Assembly (NCBI GenBank): GCA_037442465.1
Contig: JBBIQI010000063.1
Location: 1-16,804, forward strand
Length of the DNA: 16,804 nt
Reading direction: 5' to 3'
Source: DSNY01 sp037442465
Lineage (GTDB): Bacteria > Pseudomonadota > Gammaproteobacteria > Burkholderiales > Burkholderiaceae_F
Shown: one piece after another, positions 6,779 through 14,579 of the stretch
Numbering within the stretch: position 1 is the first letter of the stretch
How the letters are laid out: the number at the start of each line of letters is the position of its first letter
Position numbers and translations under genes: made by a program
The notes under the pieces: generated by a model
Databases searched by the model: none
What the model was told of the DNA's origin: nothing
What the model saw: only the letters and a program-made list of their open reading frames with translations

Positions 6779-7632
6779 CGCGCCGCGGTCGCGGCGTTGC
6801 GCGCCTCTTCTTCGAGAAGGCGCCGCAGCTCCTTGTAGACCGGGGCGGTCGACGGTCGCACGCCGCGCCACACGTAGAACGACTCGGCGGCCTGCTCGAT
6901 CAGCATACCGAGGCCGTCGGAGACCACTTTGGCGCCGCCGGCCTTCGCCAGTTGCCCGAACGGCGTCGGCTCGGCCGCGTACACCAGGTCGTAGGCGAGC
7001 GTGCAATCGTCGAAGGTCTCGGGGTCGATCGCGGGCATCGCATGGTTCAGTCCCGCCGCGGTGCCGTTGATCACGAGGTCGAAGTGCTCGGCGGGGACCT
7101 CGTCGAAGTGGATCGCCTCGATGCCGAACTCGTCGGCGAGCTCCTGCGCGCGACCGTGCGTGCGGTTGGCCACCGCGATCCACTTGGGCTTTTCTTCGAG
7201 CAGTGCGCCGATCAGTCCGCGTACGCCGCCGCCCGCGCCGAGAATCAGGATGCACGAGCCGGCGAGCTTGAACTTCAGTCGCTCGCTCACGTCGCGCACG
7301 AAGCCGATGCCGTCGGTGTTGTCGCCGAGAATCGTGTCGCCGTCGAACTTCAGCGTATTGACCGCGCCTGCCAGCCGCGCGCGCGGCGTCAGATCGTCGG
7401 CGAGCTTGGCCGCGTCGAGCTTGAACGGGATCGTCACATTCAGGCCGAGATAGCCGGCGTCGCGCAGCCCGAGCGCGAACTCCTCGAACCCGTCCAGCGG
7501 CGCCTCGAGTTTCTCGTAGCTGATCGACTGCTTGGTCTGCTTGGCGAACAGTCGGTGAATTTCGGGCGAACGGCTATGCGCGATCGGATGACCGACCACG
7601 GCGTACTTGTCGATCTTCGGCTCGCGGCTCAT
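6775..7632 (-). CDS. aroE: Shikimate dehydrogenase AroE
   Basis: A 285-residue cytosolic enzyme that reduces 3-dehydroshikimate to shikimate with NADPH (step 4 of the shikimate pathway). Substrate domain: VVGHPIAHSRSP (12-23) and NVTIPFK with catalytic Lys71, then GDNTDG with Asp107 as its partner. Nucleotide domain: the glycine-rich turn GAGGGVRG (132-139) and ANRT (155-158), whose Asn-Arg-Thr clamp is typical of the NADPH-specific AroE type. A VSDGLGMLIEQAAESF segment (237-252) and the closing helix complete the fold. Both ends are translationally coupled: the start overlaps the TonB-like gene stop as ATGA, and the stop overlaps the mtgA start as ATGA. aroQ, the previous pathway step, is in the window but in a separate plus-strand unit. 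Confidence 0.96.
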   Translation of the reverse strand: MSREPKIDKYAVVGHPIAHSRSPEIHRLFAKQTKQSISYEKLEAPLDGFEEFALGLRDAGYLGLNVTIPFKLDAAKLADDLTPRARLAGAVNTLKFDGDTILGDNTDGIGFVRDVSERLKFKLAGSCILILGAGGGVRGLIGALLEEKPKWIAVANRTHGRAQELADEFGIEAIHFDEVPAEHFDLVINGTAAGLNHAMPAIDPETFDDCTLAYDLVYAAEPTPFGQLAKAGGAKVVSDGLGMLIEQAAESFYVWRGVRPSTAPVYKELRRLLEEEARNAATAAR

Positions 7633-8471
7633 GGTTTGGACGGGTTGGTCGATGCACCGCTCCTGGTGGCGAGCTGATCGTTGGTAAAGATCCAGGTCCG
7701 CGTAATTTCAAGGATATCGGTGTCGCGCGCAATGTCCGGCGGAAACGGCGGATACGGCGCGGCAAGCTTGACGATACGCCGGGCGGCGCGGTCCAGCACC
7801 GGCGCGCCGGACGATTCCTCGATCGTCGCTTCGGCCACCGTGCCGTCCTTGCGGATCGCCACCGTCATGCGCAGCGCCCCGTAGATTCTGCCGCGCGCCT
7901 CGTCAGGATAGTGCTCGTTGCCGATCTTCTCGACGCGCGCGCGCCAGTCCTCGACATAGCGCGCGAAGCGGTACTCGGAGGTGCTCGGCATGAAGTGATG
8001 GCGACGCGGCCGCTTCTGGTAGTCGGAGATCTGCTTGGCGATCTCGGCCTGCATGCGCGCGAGTTGCCGCTTGAGCTGCTCGCTCGATCCGGCGTCCGCA
8101 GCGGCGGGTTTCGAGTCCTTGACCGGTGCAGGCTGCGTCAGCTTGCTGCGCTCGAGCTGTGCGAGCAGTTTCTGCTGCTCCTCTTCGAGCTGCTGCACGG
8201 TGCGGCGCGCGGTCTCCAGCGTATCGCCGTCGCGCATCTGGAATGTGTTCGGCAGCGGCGAAGCGCGCCGTCCCGCGTCGTTGGCGCCACCGCCGTCGAG
8301 GTTGGCCTGCGCGAGCGCCTCCGGATTCGGCGGCCGGACTTCGCTGCGCGCGTTGACCAGGACGATCTCCAGCGGCGGATCGGTCGAACGCACGCGAAGA
8401 AACTCCGGATCGACGAAGCGAATCGCCAGCACGGTCGCGTGCAGCCCCAGCGAAACGGCAAACGCCGTCAT
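7629..8471 (-). CDS. TonB-family protein with coiled coil
   Basis: A 280-residue protein with an N-terminal signal-anchor (about 2-19) and a TonB-like C-terminal domain (about 175-263). The latter contains KIGNEHYPDEARG, LRMTVAIRKDGTV, EESSGAPVLDRAARRIV and PYPPFPPDI, the usual TonB_C pattern. The middle is charged and helical, probably coiled coil (about 86-152), in place of the Pro-Glu/Pro-Lys spacer of classical TonB. No exbB, exbD or TonB-dependent receptor is in the window. The role could be energy transduction to the outer membrane or an envelope-linked TolA-like task; the sequence does not decide. ATG 8471 is chosen for AGGA 5 nt upstream; a GTG at 8510 would add 13 residues. The stop overlaps aroE (ATGA). 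Confidence 0.85.
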   Translation of the reverse strand: MTAFAVSLGLHATVLAIRFVDPEFLRVRSTDPPLEIVLVNARSEVRPPNPEALAQANLDGGGANDAGRRASPLPNTFQMRDGDTLETARRTVQQLEEEQQKLLAQLERSKLTQPAPVKDSKPAAADAGSSEQLKRQLARMQAEIAKQISDYQKRPRRHHFMPSTSEYRFARYVEDWRARVEKIGNEHYPDEARGRIYGALRMTVAIRKDGTVAEATIEESSGAPVLDRAARRIVKLAAPYPPFPPDIARDTDILEITRTWIFTNDQLATRSGASTNPSKP

Positions 8472-8476
8472 CAGGA

Positions 8477-8480
8477 TCCT
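8477..8480 (-). promoter_or_regulatory. Ribosome binding site deciding the TonB-like start
   Basis: AGGA on the minus strand, 5 nt before the ATG at 8471. The alternative GTG at 8510 has no purine-rich site, so this site favours the shorter protein. Confidence 0.5.
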
Positions 8481-8548
8481 ATCGCTGACGATGCTGTTGA
8501 CGGTATGCACGCCGGGGTCGGAAGCAAGACGAGTTCGAAGCCGGCCCG

Positions 8549-8554
8549 ATTGTA
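8549..8554 (-). promoter_or_regulatory. TACAAT, candidate -10 of the tonB-like/aroE/mtgA unit
   Basis: The minus strand reads GTGGCTACAATCGGG in the gap between the RNB gene stop (8584) and the TonB-like gene. TACAAT matches the sigma-70 -10 at 5 of 6 positions. No good -35 is seen 16-18 nt upstream. The site suggests that the tonB-like/aroE/mtgA cluster has its own promoter, with a leader of roughly 70 nt. Confidence 0.4.
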
Positions 8555-8583
8555 GCCACGCACCGCCGGTCGCTTTGCCCCGC

Positions 8584-10575
8584 TCAACCGCCGTGCGGCA
8601 GCGGTGTGGGGTCGGACGCCGGCGGCACCGGCGGCATCGGCGGCGCTTCCTCGACCGGCAGCTCGTCCAGTGCCAGGTCTTCCTCGGCCGCCTGCGCAGC
8701 GAGCACCTGCCGCACGCGCGCCTGCAGCACGAGATCGACCGTGTCGACGACGAGCACGTCGAGTTCGAGCTTCTGCCCGCGCGGCAGCTCGGGCAGGCCC
8801 GGCAGCCGCGTCACGAAGGGCAGCCCGTCGAGCCGTAGCACGTCGCCTTTGATCACGGTCGCGCCGGTGCGCCGAACGTTTTCCTGCTGCAACCAGCGCA
8901 GGCACCAGTAGCGCTCCATGCGGTACTGGAAGTCCGCATACGCGGCATACGCGGCCTCGAAGCCCGAGACGACCGCGAACAGCTCGGCGTCGTTCGCCGC
9001 ATACGGGGCGGGCTCGCCGCGCGCCGCGGCGACGAGCTGCCGCTGGTTGACCAGATCGACGTAGCGGCGCAGCGGCGACGTGCTCCACGCGTAGTGGTCC
9101 ACGCCGATGCCTTCGTGCGGCGCCGGCGTCGTGCTCATTCGCACCCGGCTTGCGCCGCGCTCGATGCGCTGCGAGCGGTAGATGCCGGCGCGCTTGAGCT
9201 CCGCGAGCCAGCCGCCCCAGTGGCTGTTGGCGAGAATCATCAGCTCGGCGACGATCAGATCGAGCGGCGCGCCGCGTCTGCGCGGCCGTATCGTCACGTG
9301 CGCGTGCTCGCCCTCGCCGTCGATCACGAACCCGTAGTCGACGCGGCCGAGCGGCTCGGGCCTGCCGCGCACGGCCTCGCGCGCGGCCAGCAGCACGCGC
9401 GCCCAGCGCCACAGGAAACACAGCTCCTCGCCGAATTCGATCGGCAGCGCGCCAGCGGCGACCGCTTCTTCGGTGACGACGTCGTCGAGCCGGTCGTGTC
9501 GCAGGTTGCCGGCGATGCGCACGCGTTCGACGACGGTGTGGCGGGCGAGGATCGCGTACGAGTCCGGATCGACGTCGACATACAGCGAAAGCACCGGCAC
9601 GACCTTGCCTTCGTTCAGCGAGAACGCCTCGATCCAAGGCTCCGGCAGCATCGTGAACTTCAGCCCGGGCGCGTAGACCGTCGACATGCGAGCGCGCGCG
9701 ACCGCATCGAGCGGGTGCCCGCGCGGGATCGCCACGCCGGGGGCTGCAATGTGGATGCCCACCCGCACACGGCCGTCGAGCCGCCGCAGTGAGAACGCGT
9801 CGTCGATCTCGGTCGTCGCGCTGTCGTCGATCGAGTACGCCGCCGCGTCGGCCAGCGGCAGATCCTCCGGTAGCGCCGGCGGCGGCAGATCGGCGGCGAA
9901 CCCCGTGCCGCGCGGAAACATCGTCGCCAGGAAGCTGTCGACGTGCCAGCGATAGGGCGAGGCGATCGCCCCGCGCGCCAGCAGCAGGCGCAGCGGCGAC
10001 ATCTGCAGCTCGTTTGCGGCCTGCTCGACCGCCTTGTATTCGATGCCGTTCTTGTCGGGCCGGACGATCAGTTGCACGCCGAGCTGCGCGATCGGCGCTG
10101 GCAGCTCGCCCGCCTTCAGTGCGTCCACGTACTGCTGCCTGAGTGCTTCCTGCCGGCGCTTGCGCTCGAGCGCCGCGAGCGCGGCTTTCAGCACGTCCGC
10201 CGGCGCGGGCCGATAGCGGCCGCGCCCCTTGCGATGGAAATACACCGGCGCGCCGTGCAGCTTGAACAGGATGCTCGCCGCCTCGACCGCGTCGGGCGGA
10301 TGCCCAAAGTATTCGCGCGCCAGATCCGCGAATGCGAATTCGTCCTGCGGCGCGCACTCCCACAGGAAGTCGATGTCGATCGCCGCGGCCGCGTCGGTGG
10401 CCAGCTGCATCAACTGCGCCGGCGGCGGGTGCACGAAAGCGAGCAGCACGTGCGAGGACTTGACCTTCGTACGCCTGCCGCTCGGCAGCTCGACCTGGTA
10501 GGCACTGTCGGTCGCCGCGAGCACGCTGCCGGCGCGGAACGCGCCGTCTTCCTCGAACAGCAGGTGTTGGGGCAT
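8584..10575 (-). CDS. RNB-domain exoribonuclease (RNase II/R family)
   Basis: A 663-residue protein with the RNB catalytic domain at about 245-570, expected to degrade single-stranded RNA 3' to 5' in the cytosol using Mg2+. The metal-binding signature SIDDSATTEIDDAF (248-261) supplies Asp250, Glu256, Asp258 and Asp259. This Glu-containing spacing resembles the cyanobacterial and organellar RNase II-like branch more than E. coli RNase II (where the Glu position is Asp). The conserved STSPLRRYVDLVNQRQL (498-514) contains the RNA-contacting arginines. About 1-60 looks like a small beta domain. The end (about 570-625) looks like an S1/OB-type strand pattern, followed by an acidic, Pro-rich tail. 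ATG 10575 is used; a TTG at 10581 is possible. It lies 12 nt after the marC-family gene, so co-transcription is likely. Confidence 0.9.
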   Translation of the reverse strand: MPQHLLFEEDGAFRAGSVLAATDSAYQVELPSGRRTKVKSSHVLLAFVHPPPAQLMQLATDAAAAIDIDFLWECAPQDEFAFADLAREYFGHPPDAVEAASILFKLHGAPVYFHRKGRGRYRPAPADVLKAALAALERKRRQEALRQQYVDALKAGELPAPIAQLGVQLIVRPDKNGIEYKAVEQAANELQMSPLRLLLARGAIASPYRWHVDSFLATMFPRGTGFAADLPPPALPEDLPLADAAAYSIDDSATTEIDDAFSLRRLDGRVRVGIHIAAPGVAIPRGHPLDAVARARMSTVYAPGLKFTMLPEPWIEAFSLNEGKVVPVLSLYVDVDPDSYAILARHTVVERVRIAGNLRHDRLDDVVTEEAVAAGALPIEFGEELCFLWRWARVLLAAREAVRGRPEPLGRVDYGFVIDGEGEHAHVTIRPRRRGAPLDLIVAELMILANSHWGGWLAELKRAGIYRSQRIERGASRVRMSTTPAPHEGIGVDHYAWSTSPLRRYVDLVNQRQLVAAARGEPAPYAANDAELFAVVSGFEAAYAAYADFQYRMERYWCLRWLQQENVRRTGATVIKGDVLRLDGLPFVTRLPGLPELPRGQKLELDVLVVDTVDLVLQARVRQVLAAQAAEEDLALDELPVEEAPPMPPVPPASDPTPLPHGG

Positions 10576-10587
10576 CGGCAACGCCAG

Positions 10588-11184
10588 TTATAGCTGCGCG
10601 ACGAAGATCTTGATCCCGCGCAGCATCAGTTCGACCGCGATCGCCGCCAGCACCAGACCCATGAGCCGCTCGAACGCCACCGTCACGCGCTCGCCCAGCC
10701 ACGTCTGCAGCCGCTCGGCGAAGGCAAGCACCACCGCGCTGACGGCCATCGCCACGGCGATGGCGCCGACCCACGCCCAGGTTCGCTGCGGATCGCGCGA
10801 CACGAGCAGCAGCACGGTCGCAAGCGCCGACGGCCCCGCCAGTGCCGGCACCGCGAGCGGAACAATGAAGGGTTCGCCGCCCGAAGGCATGCCGTAGACG
10901 CCCTCTGGAGGCGGAAACACCATGCGAATGGCTACCAGCATCAACACCACCGCGCCGCCGATCTGCAGACTCAGCTCCGACAGCCCCAGCAGATCGAGAA
11001 ACGGCTGCCCCACGAAGACGAACACGGTCAGGACGGCGAATGCGATCAGGCACTCGCGCAGGATGATGCGCCGTCGCCGTGCCTGCGGCACCTCGCGCAG
11101 CGCGCTGATGAAGATCGGAATGTTGCCGAACGGGTCGCACACGAGCAGCAGCAGCAAGACCGCCGAGACGAAGTTCGCTTCCAT
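10588..11184 (-). CDS. MarC-family integral membrane protein
   Basis: A 198-residue polytopic inner-membrane protein with about six hydrophobic segments (about 6-28, 42-62, 70-90, 106-128, 136-156, 172-195). Family features are the early DPFGNIPIF (17-25), the loop motif PLAVPALAGPSALATV (109-124) and the final helix RLMGLVLAAIAVELMLRGI (173-191). MarC/YhgN proteins are widespread; the original link of MarC to multiple antibiotic resistance was not upheld and the transported substrate is unknown. The ATG at 11184 has no clear Shine-Dalgarno, and a small AAGGA/TCCTT inverted repeat sits 12-26 nt upstream. The RNB nuclease gene follows after 12 nt. Confidence 0.9.
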   Translation of the reverse strand: MEANFVSAVLLLLLVCDPFGNIPIFISALREVPQARRRRIILRECLIAFAVLTVFVFVGQPFLDLLGLSELSLQIGGAVVLMLVAIRMVFPPPEGVYGMPSGGEPFIVPLAVPALAGPSALATVLLLVSRDPQRTWAWVGAIAVAMAVSAVVLAFAERLQTWLGERVTVAFERLMGLVLAAIAVELMLRGIKIFVAQL

Positions 11185-11288
11185 CGCAAGCTTAGAAGGA
11201 GTGCATCCTTGTCATACGTGGCCCGCTCGCGGCGTCGCGCGCCGCTCGAGCTTCGCCCTTCGATTCGATCTTCCGCGTCCCCAGCCGC

Positions 11289-11316
11289 GGCGCGCCCGGG
11301 CGATAAAACGCGCGCC
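11289..11316. repeat. GC-rich inverted repeat downstream of the YbaK-type gene
   Basis: Arms GGCGCGC (11289-11295) and GCGCGCC (11310-11316) are perfectly complementary with a 14-nt loop that includes ATAAAA. The repeat starts 20 nt after the YbaK-type stop on the minus strand. It could fold in the transcript and separate this operon from the marC-family gene, but no U-run follows. Confidence 0.3.
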
Positions 11317-11336
11317 ACGGATCGTTCACGCCTGTC

Positions 11337-11825
11337 TCAGTCGATCGCTGTCTCGGTCGCGCCGCTGGCGCGCAGAAGATCGGCCGGCGCGATCGGGAAC
11401 ACACAGTGCGGCGTTCCACCCGCCGCCCACACCACGTCGAAGCGACGCAACGAGGTGTCGAAGAACGTCGTCATCGGCTGCACGTGCGCGATCGGCGCCA
11501 CGCCGCCGATCGCGAATCCGCTGGCGGCGCGGACGAACTCGGGCGACGCGCGCTCGATCGGCTCGCGCAGCAGCGCCGCAATCCGAGCCTCGTCGACGCG
11601 GCGGTCGCCGGCAGCGATGACCAGCACCGCGCGCCCGCTCGCGGTCGCGCGGAACACCAGCGACTTGGCGATCTGCCCGACGGCGACGCCGAGCGCATCG
11701 GCCGCCTGTTGCGAAGTGCGCGCCGCCGCCGCCAGCTCGACGACCCGCGCGGCCAGCCCGAGCGCGGCCAGCGCATCCTGCACGCGCTGCGCCGAGGCCG
11801 GCAGCGGACCCGGCCCGGCGCCCAT
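11337..11825 (-). CDS. YbaK/EbsC-family aminoacyl-tRNA deacylase-like protein
   Basis: A 162-residue single-domain protein of the YbaK / prolyl-tRNA synthetase-associated editing family, which hydrolyses misacylated tRNAs in trans. Landmarks: the N-terminal helix and TSQQAADALGV (37-47), IAKSLVF (52-58) with the conserved Lys54, GFAIGGVAPIAH (103-114), and VWAAGGTPHCVF (132-143) close to the end. The GFAIGGVxP pattern is typical of this family. Which aminoacyl-tRNA it edits cannot be told from sequence alone. The ATG at 11825 shares one base with the stop of the SDR gene (TGATG), so translation is probably coupled to it. A 152-nt gap separates it from the marC-family gene downstream. Confidence 0.88.
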   Translation of the reverse strand: MGAGPGPLPASAQRVQDALAALGLAARVVELAAAARTSQQAADALGVAVGQIAKSLVFRATASGRAVLVIAAGDRRVDEARIAALLREPIERASPEFVRAASGFAIGGVAPIAHVQPMTTFFDTSLRRFDVVWAAGGTPHCVFPIAPADLLRASGATETAID

Positions 11826-12577
11826 CAGACGGTCAGCCCGCCGGTGACCTCGATCACGGCGCCGTTGATGTAGCTGGCCTCGTCGGACGCCAGAAACGCG
11901 TACAGATTGGCGACTTCTTCGGGTCGGCCGAGTCGCCGCAGCGGCACGCGCTCGGTCATCTGCGCCATCACCTTGTCCGGGATCGTGTGCAGGATCGGCG
12001 TCGCGATGAAACCGGGACAGACGGCGTTGCAGCGGATTCCCTTCGGCCCCAGCTCGCGCGCCCAGGTCTTGACGAAGCCGATCACGCCGAACTTGCTCGC
12101 CGCGTAGTTGGTCTGGCCGTAATTGCCGTGCAGGCCGACCACGCTCGAGGCGTTGAGGATCACGCCGAAGCCCTGGGTGACCATCGTGTCGACGACCGCC
12201 TGCGCGCAGTTGTACGTGCCCTTGAGGTTCACCGCGATCACGCGATCGAACTGCTCGTCGGTCATCTTCTGCAGCCGCGCGTCCATCGTGATGCCGGCGT
12301 TGTTGACCAGCACGTCGACGCGGCCGTGGCGCGTTCTCACGTGCTCGACCATCGTGTCGACCTGCCCCCGCTGCGTCACGTCGACGACATGGCCTTCGAC
12401 GTGCGAGCCGAGCCCCGCCTCGGTGGCGCGCAGCTCGTCGACCGCCGCATCGACCGCGGACCGGCGCACGTCGCAGATCGCCACGGTCGCGCCTTCTTCA
12501 AGAAACTTGCGCGCGGTCGCCAGCCCGATGCCCTGCGCACCGCCGGTGACGATCGCGACCTTGCCTTTCAGGCGCAT
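11825..12577 (-). CDS. Short-chain dehydrogenase/reductase (FabG-like)
   Basis: A 250-residue classical SDR of the 3-oxoacyl-ACP/acetoacetyl-CoA reductase type. Motifs: the cofactor turn TGGAQGIG (11-18), NNAG (92-95), the structural Asn117, catalytic Ser145 in ILNASSVVG, and YAASK with Tyr158 and Lys162, with the expected 13- and 4-residue spacing. CDVRR near residues 35-39 follows the second strand; the Asp there often indicates NAD(H), but this is a weak guide. PGFIATPI (188-195) and the end VIEVTGGLTV fit FabG-like enzymes. The true substrate is unknown, and the neighbours give no lipid or polyester context. Start ATG 12577 has AAGGGAG 7 nt upstream (minus strand, 12585-12591), overlapping the esterase gene stop; longer in-frame starts are rejected. 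Confidence 0.93.
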   Translation of the reverse strand: MRLKGKVAIVTGGAQGIGLATARKFLEEGATVAICDVRRSAVDAAVDELRATEAGLGSHVEGHVVDVTQRGQVDTMVEHVRTRHGRVDVLVNNAGITMDARLQKMTDEQFDRVIAVNLKGTYNCAQAVVDTMVTQGFGVILNASSVVGLHGNYGQTNYAASKFGVIGFVKTWARELGPKGIRCNAVCPGFIATPILHTIPDKVMAQMTERVPLRRLGRPEEVANLYAFLASDEASYINGAVIEVTGGLTV

Positions 12578-12590
12578 GCCTGGACTCCCT

Positions 12591-13160
12591 TCACTCAATC
12601 CCGCAGAACGCGAGCACTTCGTCGAGATAATTCGCAAAATCCGCCAACGCGTGGTCCGAACCCTCGATCACGCGCCGGCGGCAGCCCTCGTACTTTTCGA
12701 CCATCGTGCGCCAGTCGATCAGCTCGTCGCCGGTGGCGGCGAGCAGGAAATAGCGCTCCGGGCGCGTGATGCGCGGCGTGTCGATCGCGCGCAGTTCGTC
12801 CAGATATTCCGGCTTCCACTCGATCGTCGCGTCCGCCGAATACACCGGATGCACGCCGACGTAGGCGCGCAGATCCTCGTACGGCCGGATCGCCGGGTTC
12901 AGCAGCGCCGCTCGACAGCCAAGCTGCTCGGCCACGTAGGTCGCGTAGTAGCCGCCGAGCGAAGAGCCGATCAACGCGAGCCGCGCGGGATCCTCGAGCT
13001 TCGCCGCGGCGAGCGCCACGCCGATGGCGGCACGCGGCGAGGCCGGCAGTTGCGGACACACGTAGTCGTCGGCCCGCCCGCGCGCACGCAACGCCTCCCG
13101 GATCTGCGTCGCCTTTTTCGAGGCCGGCGAAGAGCGGAAACCGTGCAGGTAAAGAATCAC
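12591..13160 (-). CDS. YqiA/YcfP-type alpha/beta-hydrolase (esterase)
   Basis: A 189-residue small alpha/beta-hydrolase of the YqiA/YcfP (UPF0227-like) group. It opens with MILYLHGFRSSP, the oxyanion-hole strand and HGF loop. The nucleophile is Ser67 in the elbow IGSSLGGYYA. Asp145 in TGDELIDW and His170 in EGSDHAL complete the triad, followed by a terminal helix. E. coli YqiA shows esterase activity on short acyl esters; the physiological substrate is unknown. There is no signal peptide. The GTG start overlaps the mpl stop as GTGA, with GGAG 8 nt upstream inside mpl, so the two genes are translationally coupled. The SDR gene starts 13 nt after its stop. Confidence 0.88.
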   Translation of the reverse strand: MILYLHGFRSSPASKKATQIREALRARGRADDYVCPQLPASPRAAIGVALAAAKLEDPARLALIGSSLGGYYATYVAEQLGCRAALLNPAIRPYEDLRAYVGVHPVYSADATIEWKPEYLDELRAIDTPRITRPERYFLLAATGDELIDWRTMVEKYEGCRRRVIEGSDHALADFANYLDEVLAFCGIE

Positions 13161-14548
13161 GCGGCCCGCTCCTGCATGCCGGCGGCCGCCAGCGCGTCGA
13201 GCAGCTTGCCGTGCACGCCGCCAAAGGCACCGTTGCTCATCACCAGCACGTGATCGCCGGGGCGCGCATCGGCGACCACCGCCGCAACCAGGGCGTCGAT
13301 ACGCTCAAAACTCCGCGCGCGCGCGCCGAGCGGGGCCAGCACCTGCGCCGGGTCCCACCCAAGTGCACCCTTGCCCTCGCGCACGCCGAAGCAGTACACG
13401 CGGTCGGCTTCGCGCAGACTTCCCGGCAGCAGCGCGCTCATGCTGCCCAGCTTCATCGTGTTCGAGCGCGGCTCGAGCACCGCCAGGATGCGCTGCGCGC
13501 CGACGCGGCGGCGCAGCCCGGCGATGGTCATTTCGATCGCGGTCGGGTGGTGCGCAAAGTCGTCGTAGACCGTCACGCCGTTGCGCATGCCGCGCACCTC
13601 GAGCCGGCGCTTGACGCCCTGGAACTCGGTCAGCGCTTCGATCGCGACCGCCGGCGTCACACCGGCATGGCGCGCGGCCGCGATCGCGGCGATCGCGTTG
13701 GCGCGGTTGTGCGCGCCGGCCAGCGGCAGTTCGAGGCGCCCGTAGCGCTCGTCGCCGAACGCCACGTCGAAGGCGTGTCGCTCGCCCTCTTCGATGTCGA
13801 GCGCGCGCCACCCGGTGTCGTCGCCGAAGCGCTCGAGCTCCGACCAGCAGCCGCGTGCGAGCACCCGCGCGAGCGCGGCGTCCTGGCCATTGACGATCAA
13901 TCGGCCCGATGCCGGGATCGTGCGCAACAGGTGGTGGAACTGCGTTTCGATCGCCGCCAGATCGGGAAAGATGTCGGCATGGTCGAACTCGAGGTTGTTC
14001 AGCACGGCGGTGCGCGGGAAGTAGTGCACGAACTTGCTTCTCTTGTCGAAGAACGCGGTGTCGTACTCGTCGGCTTCGATCACGAAGAAGCCGCTCGCGC
14101 CCGCGCGCGCCGATACGCCGAAGTCGCGCGGCACGCCGCCGATCAGAAAACCGGGCGCCAGCCCGGCGCGCTCCAGCACCCAGGCGAGCATCGCGCTCGT
14201 GGTCGTCTTGCCGTGCGTACCCGCCACGGCGAGCACCCAGCGGTCGCGCAGGAGCTGCTCGCCGACCCACTGCGGACCCGAGACGAACGGCGCGCCAGCG
14301 TCGAGGATCGCCTCCATCAGCGGATTGCCGCGCGTGACGACGTTGCCGATGACGAACCGATCGGGTCGCAGGCGCAGTTGCGCGGCGTCGTAGCCCTCGA
14401 TCAATTCGATCCCCGCCGCGCGCAACTGCTCGCTCATGGGCGGATACACGTTGGCGTCGCAACCGGTCACGCGATGGCCGGCGGCGCGCGCGAGCAGCGC
14501 CAGCCCCCCCATGAAGGTGCCGCAGATGCCGACGATGTGAAGACGCAC
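13157..14548 (-). CDS. mpl: Mpl, UDP-MurNAc:tripeptide ligase
   Basis: A 463-residue Mur-ligase family enzyme. Mpl joins the recycled peptide L-Ala-gamma-D-Glu-meso-DAP to UDP-MurNAc with ATP, returning old cell-wall peptide to peptidoglycan synthesis in the cytosol. Evidence: the N-terminal RLHIVGICGTFMGGLA specific to Mpl, the ATP loop AGTHGKTTT (109-117), EADEYDTAFFDKRSKF (158-173), NNLEFDHADIF (184-194), AHNRANAIAA (279-288) and DDFAHHPTA (329-337). MurC lacks the EADEYD...DKRSKF form. E. coli Mpl is 457 residues. I chose the GTG at 14548 because it gives the canonical N-terminus and lies downstream of a TAGAAT -10-like element that overlaps the alternative ATG at 14581 (which would add 11 residues). 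It is the first gene of the minus-strand cluster. Confidence 0.94.
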   Translation of the reverse strand: MRLHIVGICGTFMGGLALLARAAGHRVTGCDANVYPPMSEQLRAAGIELIEGYDAAQLRLRPDRFVIGNVVTRGNPLMEAILDAGAPFVSGPQWVGEQLLRDRWVLAVAGTHGKTTTSAMLAWVLERAGLAPGFLIGGVPRDFGVSARAGASGFFVIEADEYDTAFFDKRSKFVHYFPRTAVLNNLEFDHADIFPDLAAIETQFHHLLRTIPASGRLIVNGQDAALARVLARGCWSELERFGDDTGWRALDIEEGERHAFDVAFGDERYGRLELPLAGAHNRANAIAAIAAARHAGVTPAVAIEALTEFQGVKRRLEVRGMRNGVTVYDDFAHHPTAIEMTIAGLRRRVGAQRILAVLEPRSNTMKLGSMSALLPGSLREADRVYCFGVREGKGALGWDPAQVLAPLGARARSFERIDALVAAVVADARPGDHVLVMSNGAFGGVHGKLLDALAAAGMQERAA

Positions 14549-14579
14549 GGGAACCGATATGTTTCGGAACAAGCGACGC

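Noticed and set aside
6779..7255. Upstream extension of the mtgA frame
   Set aside because: The extension lies inside aroE and is Arg-rich without similarity to GT51; the ATG at 6778 in the ATGA overlap is the natural start.
8471..11140. An 889-codon open frame on the minus strand that runs across the marC-family and RNB genes
   Set aside because: It lies in another frame of two well-supported genes on the same strand, has Arg/Ala-rich low-complexity composition and no motifs. Long stop-free alternate frames are expected in very GC-rich coding DNA.
11184..11215. ATGACA-15-TAAGCT as a promoter of the marC-family gene
   Set aside because: The spacer is too short, the -10 matches at 3 of 6 positions, and transcription would begin at the start codon.
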